Part shown: one piece after another, positions 15,511 through 21,427 of the stretch
Layout of the letters: every line of letters begins with the position of its first letter
How positions within the stretch are numbered: the stretch's first letter is position 1
Origin: an uncultured Porphyromonas sp.
GTDB lineage: Bacteria > Bacteroidota > Bacteroidia > Bacteroidales > Porphyromonadaceae
DNA: 21,427 nt
Reading direction: 5' to 3'
Assembly (NCBI GenBank): GCA_900546675.1
Contig: URDQ01000028.1
Location: 1-21,427 of the forward strand
The notes under the pieces: model-generated
What the model was told of the DNA's origin: nothing
Database searches by the model: none
What the model saw: only the letters and a program-made list of their open reading frames with translations
Made by a program: the position numbers and the translations under genes

Positions 15511-16080
15511 ATGAAGAAAAGCCCCGTATATACCCGCCGTGGCGATGACGGCACCACTGGACTCGTAGGTGGTACACGCATCTCCAAGGGACACATACGC
15601 CTCGAGTGCTACGGCACTATCGATGAGCTCAACAGCCATATCGGCGTCCTCCTCGCTGAGGAGCTGACAGACGAGACGCACGACTTCCTCCTGCGTCTGC
15701 AGCATATACTCTTTAACGTGGCTGGCAGTCTAGCCACACCGCCCGATCAGGAGGAGTACCTCGCAGCGATGCAGATAGACCCGACAGACATTGAGAAGCT
15801 AGAGCACAAGATCGACGAACTAGACGCTACGCTCCCTCGTCTCCGGGAGTTCGTCCTCCCCTCTGGTGGACGCACAGCAGCACTCTGTCACGTCTGTCGC
15901 ACCGTATGCCGTCGTGCTGAGCGCAACATCTACCGCCTCCGTGAGGAGAGCCGAGTGGATGACCTGATCGTTCGCTTTGTCAATCGCTTGAGCGACTACT
16001 TCTTCGTCCTCGCCCGCACAGAGGCGGTACGAACGCACGGATCGGAGGTCACTTGGAATCGAGGGTACAGTACCCTATAA
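15511..16080 (+). CDS. Cob(I)alamin adenosyltransferase, PduO type
   Basis: Transfers the adenosyl group of ATP to cob(I)alamin (or cobinamide), giving coenzyme B12. The 189-residue protein shows the N-terminal ATP-binding signature TRRGDDGTTGLVGG (8-21), RLECYGTIDELNSHIG (30-45), FVLPSGGRTAALCHVCRTVCRRAER (in part 114-138) and NRLSDYFFVLAR (158-169), which together define the PduO family. All are intact. No other B12 genes are in view, so it probably serves scavenged corrinoid for enzymes such as methylmalonyl-CoA mutase (inference). It is the last gene of the rightward run and ends in a strong hairpin terminator. Confidence 0.92.
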   Translation: MKKSPVYTRRGDDGTTGLVGGTRISKGHIRLECYGTIDELNSHIGVLLAEELTDETHDFLLRLQHILFNVAGSLATPPDQEEYLAAMQIDPTDIEKLEHKIDELDATLPRLREFVLPSGGRTAALCHVCRTVCRRAERNIYRLREESRVDDLIVRFVNRLSDYFFVLARTEAVRTHGSEVTWNRGYSTL

Positions 16081-16116
16081 TGCCAACACTCCTTCAGTAG
16101 AAGAGTCCAATAGAAG

Positions 16117-16154
16117 CATCGGCTCATCTCGTTTGCGAGGTGAGCCGATGTTTT
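16117..16154. terminator. Bidirectional rho-independent terminator between converging genes
   Basis: A 15-bp stem (16117-16131 with 16136-16150, one G-U pair) closes a TTTG loop and is followed by TTTTGTTT on the plus strand. Read on the minus strand it is followed by CTTCT, a weaker tail. It lies between the converging adenosyltransferase and lpxH genes and can stop both. Confidence 0.85.
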
Positions 16155-16156
16155 GT

Positions 16157-16936
16157 TTACTGCTCGTCGTAGAGCGATAAGGTGAGCGCTTCACCGTCCC
16201 AGCGAGCGTAAGAGTTGTAATGGATCCAGTCGCCGAGGATGATGCAGCGACGATCGTCCGGGAGCGAGAGATTGAGCAGCAGATGACGGTGACCATATAT
16301 ATAGTAGTCTATCTCGGGGTGCTGCGGGATCAGCTCTTTGGTGTACTGCACAAGCCACTCATCTCGCTCCACATTCATCTGCGGATTGTGACCAGGTCGT
16401 GACGGATCGTCGGCAGCTCGCATCTGTCGCAGGCGATTGCGGTAAGCCCATCGCTGAGCGAAGGCGACCGTCCAGCGAGGGTGGATTGCAGCATAGAGAC
16501 AGCGTGCCAGTCGGCTCTCGAAAGTGCCAAAGAGCCACCGCTCCTTCTTGTATCGTAGGGCATACTCCCGATGTCCGTGCGACAGACGGAAGGTACGTCC
16601 TTTGAGCTGGCAGACGACCGTATCACGATGCACGATGACACCTAGCTCTTGGGTAAAGTAGTCGGTGAGCCAGAGGTCGTGGTTGCCCATAATGTAGTGC
16701 ACCTCGACACCTCGCTCCACGAGATCTGCTAGAGCAGCGAGGAAGCGTACGGATCCCCTCGGCACGACATACTTGTAGTCAAACCAGTAGTCGAGCATAT
16801 CGCCCAGCAGGTAGACCGCCTCGGCGTCGTCCGCTATGGAGCGTAGCCAGGCGACCAGTCGTAGTTCGGCACGCCTAGGATCGTCGTGGTAGGGCGACCC
16901 TAGGTGTGCATCAGAGAGAAAGTATATAGCTCCCAT
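16157..16936 (-). CDS. lpxH: UDP-2,3-diacylglucosamine diphosphatase
   Basis: Fourth step of lipid A synthesis: cleaves UDP-2,3-diacylglucosamine to lipid X and UMP at the inner face of the membrane. The 259-residue protein is a calcineurin-like metallophosphoesterase with all metal-binding motifs: D9 and H11 in SDAHLG, D46 in LGDMLDYWFD, N85/H86 in GNHD, H120/H122 in SHGHRE and H216/H218 in YGHRH. The insertion between the last two His motifs (about 128-205) is rich in Arg, Trp and Phe, as expected for the lid that grips the acyl chains. It completes, with lpxA, lpxC and lpxD, the early lipid A set in this window. It lies 26 bases downstream of the Fe-S gene on the same strand. Confidence 0.88.
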   Translation of the reverse strand: MGAIYFLSDAHLGSPYHDDPRRAELRLVAWLRSIADDAEAVYLLGDMLDYWFDYKYVVPRGSVRFLAALADLVERGVEVHYIMGNHDLWLTDYFTQELGVIVHRDTVVCQLKGRTFRLSHGHREYALRYKKERWLFGTFESRLARCLYAAIHPRWTVAFAQRWAYRNRLRQMRAADDPSRPGHNPQMNVERDEWLVQYTKELIPQHPEIDYYIYGHRHLLLNLSLPDDRRCIILGDWIHYNSYARWDGEALTLSLYDEQ

Positions 16937-16962
16937 AAGTAGGGTGTCAGCAACGCTTTGCC

Positions 16963-17277
16963 CTAGAGGAAGCCCAGCTCCAGCTGAGCCTCTTCGGACA
17001 TCATCGAGCTATCCCACGATGGGTCGAAGGTGAGCTCGATGTCACACCGCTTGACACCCTTGATGCTCTCGACCTTGATCTGTACATCTTGTAGGATAAA
17101 GTCTGCGGCCGGGCAATTGGGCGCCGTAAGTGTCATCGTGATCACCACCTTAGCCCCCTCCTCCTGTACATCCACATTGTAGATGAGACCTAGGTCGTAG
17201 ATATTGACAGGGATCTCCGGGTCGTAGACGGTGCGGAGCATCTTGACGATCTGCTCCTCTAGTTGTAGTGTCTCCAT
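16963..17277 (-). CDS. MIP18/DUF59 family Fe-S assembly protein (SufT-like)
   Basis: A 104-residue cytosolic protein of the MIP18 family, which helps mature iron-sulfur proteins. Characteristic stretches are DPEIPVNIYDLGLIY (19-33), MTLTAPNCPAAD (48-59, with the conserved C55) and the C-terminal DPSWDSSMMSEEAQLELGF (in part). The length and motifs match the stand-alone SUF-linked members found in Bacteroidetes. No suf genes are nearby. It sits between the S46 peptidase gene (6 bases) and lpxH (26 bases), so all three are probably on one transcript, without an obvious shared pathway. Confidence 0.87.
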   Translation of the reverse strand: METLQLEEQIVKMLRTVYDPEIPVNIYDLGLIYNVDVQEEGAKVVITMTLTAPNCPAADFILQDVQIKVESIKGVKRCDIELTFDPSWDSSMMSEEAQLELGFL

Positions 17278-17283
17278 AGGGGG

Positions 17284-19446
17284 TTACTTAACAAGGTTCA
17301 TCTCGTCGAGCAGACGCTGACAGTGGCCATACTTGTCGACCAGCATAAGGAGGTAGCGAATGTCTAGGATAATGCTCCTCTGATAGTCTGGTAGGTACTC
17401 GATGTCGCCACCGACACCCTCCCAGTTGCGGTCGAAGTTGAGTCCGATCAGGCGCCCCTTGCTGTCGAAGACTGGGCTACCCGAGTTACCACCCGTCGTG
17501 TGGGTCGTAGCGCAGAAGTTGACCGGCATCTCGCCATTGGGTAGCGCATAGACACCGTAATCCTTCTGCTTGTAGATCTCCTTGATCTGGTCCGGTAGGG
17601 CAAACTCCCAGCTCGTGGGGTCTTCCTTTTCCATCACCCCCGTGAGGGTCGTCTGATGACCGTAGTAGACATTGTCACGAGGAGCGTAGCCACGCACATT
17701 ACCATAGGTAAAGCGGAGCGTCAGGTTGGCATCGGGCCACACCTTGCGTGCGCCCTGCATATCCATCACACCACGCACGTAGTCTCTGTGAGCCAACTTG
17801 ATCGGATCATCGTAGGCAGCCTGCTGCTCACGCATTTGGACAAAGAGATTGATGGTCGATACGGCAAACTGCGTCATCGGATCGTTCAGCAGTTGCTCAC
17901 GTGAGGGAGTCTTAAGAAAAGCGTCGAAGCGTGCTGGATCAGCAAAGATCGAGCTGTCGAAGAGATGAGCCACATAAGCCTGTACCGAGTGATACTGAGC
18001 CACACCCTCACGAAGAGCATCGGGCCAGTGCGCCTCATCGATGCGCTCCGTGTAGCGCTGCAGGAGCACTGTTGCGACCTCCTTGTCGACCGTTGGGTCG
18101 TAGTCCTTATTATAGAAAGCAGCGTAGCCACTACGCAACTCGCTAAGGATCTCCTCACGCACCTTCGGGTCGCTCCACTGCTGGAGCTTCTTGCCATCAG
18201 CTAGCGGGATCTGTAGGAACTCGATCGGTGTCAGGATACCCTCCATAAGGTACCACTGCACACGACGTGCCTCCTGACGCGCAGCGACACAGTCAGCGAT
18301 CGTCTGGATAGCTTTGGTCACCTCGGGGCGGTTGTTTGCCTTAGCCCATTGCGCCAGCTCATCTTGCTGCGCACGCTTGGTCGCCTGCAGATTGCGAGTA
18401 CGGATCGCCCAGTTGGCACCTTGAGCGCGCTTGTAGCCGTTTTGCGAGTAAGCATACTTAGCAGCGTACTGTATGTTGACCTTCTCGTCAGCGAGCATAC
18501 GACGCAGCATCACCTCCTGACGCAGACCACGCATCTCGATACGTATGTTGTTGTCTATCTCAGACCACTCGTCCACTTGTGCCTCTGTGAAGAAGTGATT
18601 GGTCGTACCGGGGAAGCCCATAATCAGCGCAAAGTCGTCACGCTGTACGCCTGAAGTAGAGACCGCAGCAAAGCGCTCTGGCTTGTACGGCACATTGTCG
18701 GCGCTGTAGTCGGCGGGGTTATTGTTCTTGTCCACATAGACACGGAATATGGAGAAGTCTCCCGTGTGTCGAGGCCACATCCAGTTGTCCGTGTCGGAGC
18801 CATACTTACCGATAGCGCTGGGCGGAGCTGCTACGAGACGCACATCGGTAAAGACCTTCTTGGTAAAGAGGTAGTAGCGGTTACCCCCATAGAAAGGCTT
18901 CAGCTCGTAACGAATGCTAGGCTGCTTCATTGCCTCCTCGCCAACAATCGCAGGGATCATCTTGGTGAGTGTCGCAATGGAGAATGCTGCCATCGGATCC
19001 TCCTTGTAGGGAGACTCTTTGAGCAGCTTATTCACCTGATCGGTCACGTTGGTGATCTTATCGATCGAGATCACCTCCAGCCCAGGACAGGGCAGCTCCT
19101 CACGCATCGACTGCGTCCAAATGCCATCACGCAGGTAGTTGTGCTCTACGGCTGAGTGGCTCTGTATCTGATCGTAGCCACAGTGGTGGTTGGTCAAAAC
19201 GAGTCCTTGCTCCGAGACGAAGACGCCTGAGCAGCCCCCGTCAAACATCACGACCGCCCTCTGCAAGCAAGGGCCATCGGGATTGTATATCTCCTCCACA
19301 GGGATCTGTAGCCCCTTAGCTTGGAGTTCGTCAGCTTGGTCAGCCATCTGCTCTAGTAGCCACATACCTCCGTCGGCCAGTGCCACGGCCGAGAGAGAGA
19401 GACTGGTGAGCAGGAGCAGGAGTACTCTTCTTAGGTGAGTTGTCAT
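17284..19446 (-). CDS. S46 family dipeptidyl-peptidase, DPP11-like (Asp/Glu-specific)
   Basis: A secreted or periplasmic serine exopeptidase that removes dipeptides from peptide N-termini. The 720-residue protein starts with a signal peptide (hydrophobic 8-22, likely cut after ALA-24). The chymotrypsin-like triad is visible: H88 in TNHHCG, D230 in HTGDFSIFR and S655 in GNSGSP. Position 673 is Arg in NFDRNWEGVGGD. In P. gingivalis this residue is Arg in DPP11, giving preference for Asp/Glu at P1, and Gly in DPP7, which prefers hydrophobic P1. By this rule the enzyme is DPP11-like. Length and residue numbers agree closely with P. gingivalis DPP11. Such enzymes feed peptide fermentation in asaccharolytic Porphyromonas. 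It begins 70 bases after the CYTH gene, a gap where I see no clear promoter. Confidence 0.93.
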   Translation of the reverse strand: MTTHLRRVLLLLLTSLSLSAVALADGGMWLLEQMADQADELQAKGLQIPVEEIYNPDGPCLQRAVVMFDGGCSGVFVSEQGLVLTNHHCGYDQIQSHSAVEHNYLRDGIWTQSMREELPCPGLEVISIDKITNVTDQVNKLLKESPYKEDPMAAFSIATLTKMIPAIVGEEAMKQPSIRYELKPFYGGNRYYLFTKKVFTDVRLVAAPPSAIGKYGSDTDNWMWPRHTGDFSIFRVYVDKNNNPADYSADNVPYKPERFAAVSTSGVQRDDFALIMGFPGTTNHFFTEAQVDEWSEIDNNIRIEMRGLRQEVMLRRMLADEKVNIQYAAKYAYSQNGYKRAQGANWAIRTRNLQATKRAQQDELAQWAKANNRPEVTKAIQTIADCVAARQEARRVQWYLMEGILTPIEFLQIPLADGKKLQQWSDPKVREEILSELRSGYAAFYNKDYDPTVDKEVATVLLQRYTERIDEAHWPDALREGVAQYHSVQAYVAHLFDSSIFADPARFDAFLKTPSREQLLNDPMTQFAVSTINLFVQMREQQAAYDDPIKLAHRDYVRGVMDMQGARKVWPDANLTLRFTYGNVRGYAPRDNVYYGHQTTLTGVMEKEDPTSWEFALPDQIKEIYKQKDYGVYALPNGEMPVNFCATTHTTGGNSGSPVFDSKGRLIGLNFDRNWEGVGGDIEYLPDYQRSIILDIRYLLMLVDKYGHCQRLLDEMNLVK

Positions 19447-19495
19447 AGGTAGTTATCTTTATATAGTGTATTACATTGATTCTCTTAAGTAGAGC

Positions 19496-19514
19496 CTGTT
19501 GACTTTTGCAACAG
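19496..19514 (-). terminator. Small hairpin after the CYTH gene
   Basis: CTGTTG (19496-19501) and CAACAG (19509-19514) form a six-pair stem with a seven-base loop just after the CYTH stop codon on the minus strand. There is no U-run, so it is a weak terminator candidate at best. Confidence 0.25.
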
Positions 19515-19516
19515 TC

Positions 19517-19990
19517 TCAGGTGGTGGGTGGTGGCGCCAGCTCTTGCGCTAGCATCGCATTGTAGTAGCGCGGGTCGCCCGTCACCTCACGCCCCAGCCA
19601 AGAGGGTAGCGCAGGACGGTCTGTGGGACTCGTTAGCTCGACCTCTGCTATGACCAAGCCTTCTAGTCGCCCGCCAAAGCGGTCTACCTCCCACACGAAA
19701 CCGCCAAAAGGCACGTAGTAGCGTACCTTCTCGAGGCTACTGCTAGCACACTGGCGCAGCATCTCCTCAGCATCAGCGACAGGGATCGGGTACTCCCACT
19801 CGGAGCGGATCAGTCCGTCAGCAGTGGAGCCCCCCTTAATGGTGAGTCGCGCCTCATCGTCGATGATGCGCACCCGCACGGTCACCCGTCCGTCTGCTGT
19901 CAGATAGCCCTGACGGATATGGTGGTGGTGAGACGCCTCTCGGAGGTAGTCCTCACGACCGACCAGGTACTTGCGCTCGATCTCTAGCAC
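19517..19990 (-). CDS. CYTH domain protein (triphosphate tunnel metalloenzyme family)
   Basis: A 157-residue cytosolic protein. The defining N-terminal EIERK motif is present (E3, E5, K7), followed by the alternating charged strands that line the tunnel: TVRVRI (R39, R41), LTIKG (K52) and SEWEY (E64, E66). Near the end, EVDRFGGRLEGLVIAEVEL carries more tunnel residues. Short CYTH proteins of bacteria are often inorganic triphosphatases; some are adenylate cyclases or of unknown role, so the substrate is open. Translation starts at GTG (19990): the EIERK motif must lie at the very N-terminus, and no closer ATG exists. Only 9 bases separate it from the stop of the preceding DUF2027 gene, so the two are co-transcribed. 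HHHH at 21-24 is an oddity without known meaning. Confidence 0.85.
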   Translation of the reverse strand: MLEIERKYLVGREDYLREASHHHHIRQGYLTADGRVTVRVRIIDDEARLTIKGGSTADGLIRSEWEYPIPVADAEEMLRQCASSSLEKVRYYVPFGGFVWEVDRFGGRLEGLVIAEVELTSPTDRPALPSWLGREVTGDPRYYNAMLAQELAPPPTT

Positions 19991-19999
19991 GATGTGTCG

Positions 20000-21253
20000 T
20001 TACTTTGCTGAGATAGTGACTTCGATAGCACCCATCGGGAAGCCATCGAACGTGACGTCTCGATACTGCACCATCGGGTAGTCCTGCTCGATGCGGTTGA
20101 TGATCAGCTGGTGCAGGACACCCTGACCAGCTCCATGGATGAAGACTACCTTACTGCCACGACGATCGAGTCGCTTGTCTAGCTCACGGCGGAAGTTCTT
20201 CAGCTGATAGAGCAGCACCTCGTGTGGAGTCATCCCCGTAGTGTTCGGGAGGATACGCTCCGCCTCTAGCCCGACCTTTTCGATCGTTTGCTCGGTTGCT
20301 GCGGGTGCAGCTTGTGGAGCTACTGGGGTGTCGGGGCGCTTGGACTCAGACTGAGGCTTAGCACTAGCCTTCTTAGTAGGCTTTTGTGAAGCTTTCTGTG
20401 TGCCTTTTTGTGCTACTGTCGCCTGCGCTGTACGCTCGATAGCTCGCTGTGGCAAGGCTCCCGATCGACTCGGTGCTGAGGCTGGCTCCTCGGTGGGAGC
20501 TGGGCGGGTGCCATCGTATGCCTCTAGGACTGGGATCACGAGAGCATCCTCGTCAAAGAAAGGATTCTCACGAAACGCGTGACGCTTCACCAATTTGACC
20601 ACATCCATTCGCACCTGACGCTCTACAGGTGGCATAGAGCGATAGGTACGCTCAGGCTTGTAGGCGATAAATTGGAAGTGTGAGACGGCGTGATCGTTGA
20701 TCTCCGATGCGTCAAACTCCTCGACCAGCACCCGCATATCTGGCTCTAGGACGCCCGCCGAGCGAAGCTTGTAGCCTCCCGCTGTGGTTGTCGTGCTATA
20801 AGTGAAGAGGAGATGATAGTTGCTCTCGTTGATCAGATAGGTCTCGTAGGGAGACTGTCCGAAGTGCTCGTACGATACGGGCAGATAGGCGACATGCACC
20901 TGTAGCTGCTCGCCTCCTGAGCGGTCAAACCAAGGACCCTTGGAGAGAGGCGCCACAAAGCTCAAGTCTTGCTCTGCGCTCTCGACTGGCTCTGGGGTGG
21001 CGGGAGTCGCCACGGGCGCACTGCTTTTAGGCTGTTGCGCTGTCGGCTCTTGTCGCTTCACTACGGGGGGCTTGTATGCTGGTACGAAAGTGTCGCGGCT
21101 GTCCACTACGACGCATTCATGTATCGGTGTGGGTAGCTCGAAGCCGTCGGGGCCCTCGACCCACGCCACGCCACGCTCGATGCGCTTGACGACACCACCG
21201 CCCGACGCGTTGAGGTAGCGGATGGTGTCTCCTACTTTTATATTCTGTGCCAT
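20000..21253 (-). CDS. DUF2027 protein with C-terminal Smr-like domain
   Basis: A 417-residue cytosolic protein of a Bacteroidetes-specific type. Residues 1-55 form a small basic beta-barrel-like region (VGDTIRYLNASGGGVVKRIE). A Pro/Ala/Thr-rich linker follows (about 58-92). Then comes a middle beta domain (about 93-250, WFDRSGGEQLQVHVAYLPV and YETYLINESNYHLLF in part). A second long low-complexity linker rich in Ala, Lys, Pro and Gln spans about 255-322. The C-terminal Smr-like domain has FIHGAGQGVL (371-380). Smr domains in MutS2 and relatives bind or nick nucleic acids. The acidic/His motif expected at the start of the domain is absent (see findings), so nuclease activity is doubtful. Function unknown. 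Closely followed by the CYTH gene. Confidence 0.8.
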   Translation of the reverse strand: MAQNIKVGDTIRYLNASGGGVVKRIERGVAWVEGPDGFELPTPIHECVVVDSRDTFVPAYKPPVVKRQEPTAQQPKSSAPVATPATPEPVESAEQDLSFVAPLSKGPWFDRSGGEQLQVHVAYLPVSYEHFGQSPYETYLINESNYHLLFTYSTTTTAGGYKLRSAGVLEPDMRVLVEEFDASEINDHAVSHFQFIAYKPERTYRSMPPVERQVRMDVVKLVKRHAFRENPFFDEDALVIPVLEAYDGTRPAPTEEPASAPSRSGALPQRAIERTAQATVAQKGTQKASQKPTKKASAKPQSESKRPDTPVAPQAAPAATEQTIEKVGLEAERILPNTTGMTPHEVLLYQLKNFRRELDKRLDRRGSKVVFIHGAGQGVLHQLIINRIEQDYPMVQYRDVTFDGFPMGAIEVTISAK

Positions 21254-21283
21254 TGCTTATTTCTGTTTTCTATGCGAAGATAC

Positions 21284-21291
21284 CAAAAATA
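21284..21291 (-). promoter_or_regulatory. Putative -7 box for the DUF2027/CYTH genes
   Basis: On the minus strand the sequence reads TATTTTTG, a match to TAnnTTTG, about 30 bases before the ATG at 21253. No TTG is found at the expected upstream distance, so the call is tentative. Confidence 0.35.
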
Positions 21292-21352
21292 GCCCAATTC
21301 GCGTACCTCTTCATCTCACGAAAAATCCATTTCCTACGGAGGAAATTCAAAT

Positions 21353-21427
21353 TCTCCACGTAGGGAATGAATATTCTCCACGTGGAGGCGAAATAAAACT
21401 TCGGAGGAATCAAATGAAACTTCGGAG
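21353..21427. repeat. Intergenic palindromic repeat, copy B (cut by window end)
   Basis: It aligns with 3345-3420; the 15-base core is at 21391-21405. It contains the perfect 12-base palindrome CTCCACGTGGAG (21376-21387), and CTTCGGAG recurs at the very end of the window. Just before it, ATTTCCT (21329-21335) and AGGAAAT (21340-21346) form a separate seven-pair hairpin with an ACGG loop. The element may continue beyond the window. Confidence 0.6.

Noticed and set aside
15284..16602. Short open frames opposite the adenosyltransferase and lpxH genes.
   Set aside because: All lie fully within confirmed genes on the other strand and show no motif of their own.

Overview
The window looks like a chromosomal housekeeping segment from a Bacteroidales bacterium, most likely a Porphyromonas and perhaps the asaccharolytica/uenonis group. 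The clues are the LpxC-FabZ fusion, tandem DUF4230 proteins, an S46 dipeptidyl-peptidase with the DPP11 arginine, a DUF2027/Smr protein, TAnnTTTG-type -7 boxes and an almost complete lack of Shine-Dalgarno sequences. The genus is an inference; no rRNA or other marker is present. I see no phage, insertion sequence, CRISPR array, tRNA or rRNA.

Layout. 1-140: upstream region with a -7-like box. 141-3225: AI-2E family membrane protein overlapping dnaX. 3226-3613: a long non-coding gap built of short palindromic modules. 3614-10684: a tight rightward cluster of pyrF, lpxD, lpxC-fabZ, lpxA, a bifunctional NAD(P)H-hydrate repair enzyme, and two DUF4230 proteins. 10685-13023: pnp with its own promoter-like sequence. 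13024-13201: two RNA hairpins and a promoter. 13202-16080: FHS-type MFS transporter, MliC-like lipoprotein, a short protein resembling a gutted methyltransferase, and a PduO-type cobalamin adenosyltransferase, closed by a strong bidirectional terminator at 16117-16154. 16157-21253, leftward: DUF2027/Smr protein, CYTH protein, DPP11-like peptidase, MIP18/SufT-like Fe-S protein and LpxH. 21254-21427: a promoter-like box and a second copy of the palindromic modules.

How the genes fit together. LpxA, LpxC, LpxD and LpxH are four of the early lipid A enzymes; FabZ, fused to LpxC, makes fatty acyl chains from the same hydroxyacyl-ACP pool that LpxA and LpxD draw on. The DPP11-like enzyme fits an asaccharolytic, peptide-fermenting lifestyle.

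The most interesting observation is in dnaX. A run of ten A residues (2687-2696) followed by G places the heptamer A AAA AAG in the register used by E. coli dnaX frameshifting. Both alternative frames stop within seven codons. Slippage would therefore give a gamma-like protein of 428 or 425 residues beside the 597-residue tau-like protein. The second is the mosaic of palindromic modules (around 3345-3420 and 21329-21427), which share a 15-base identical core.
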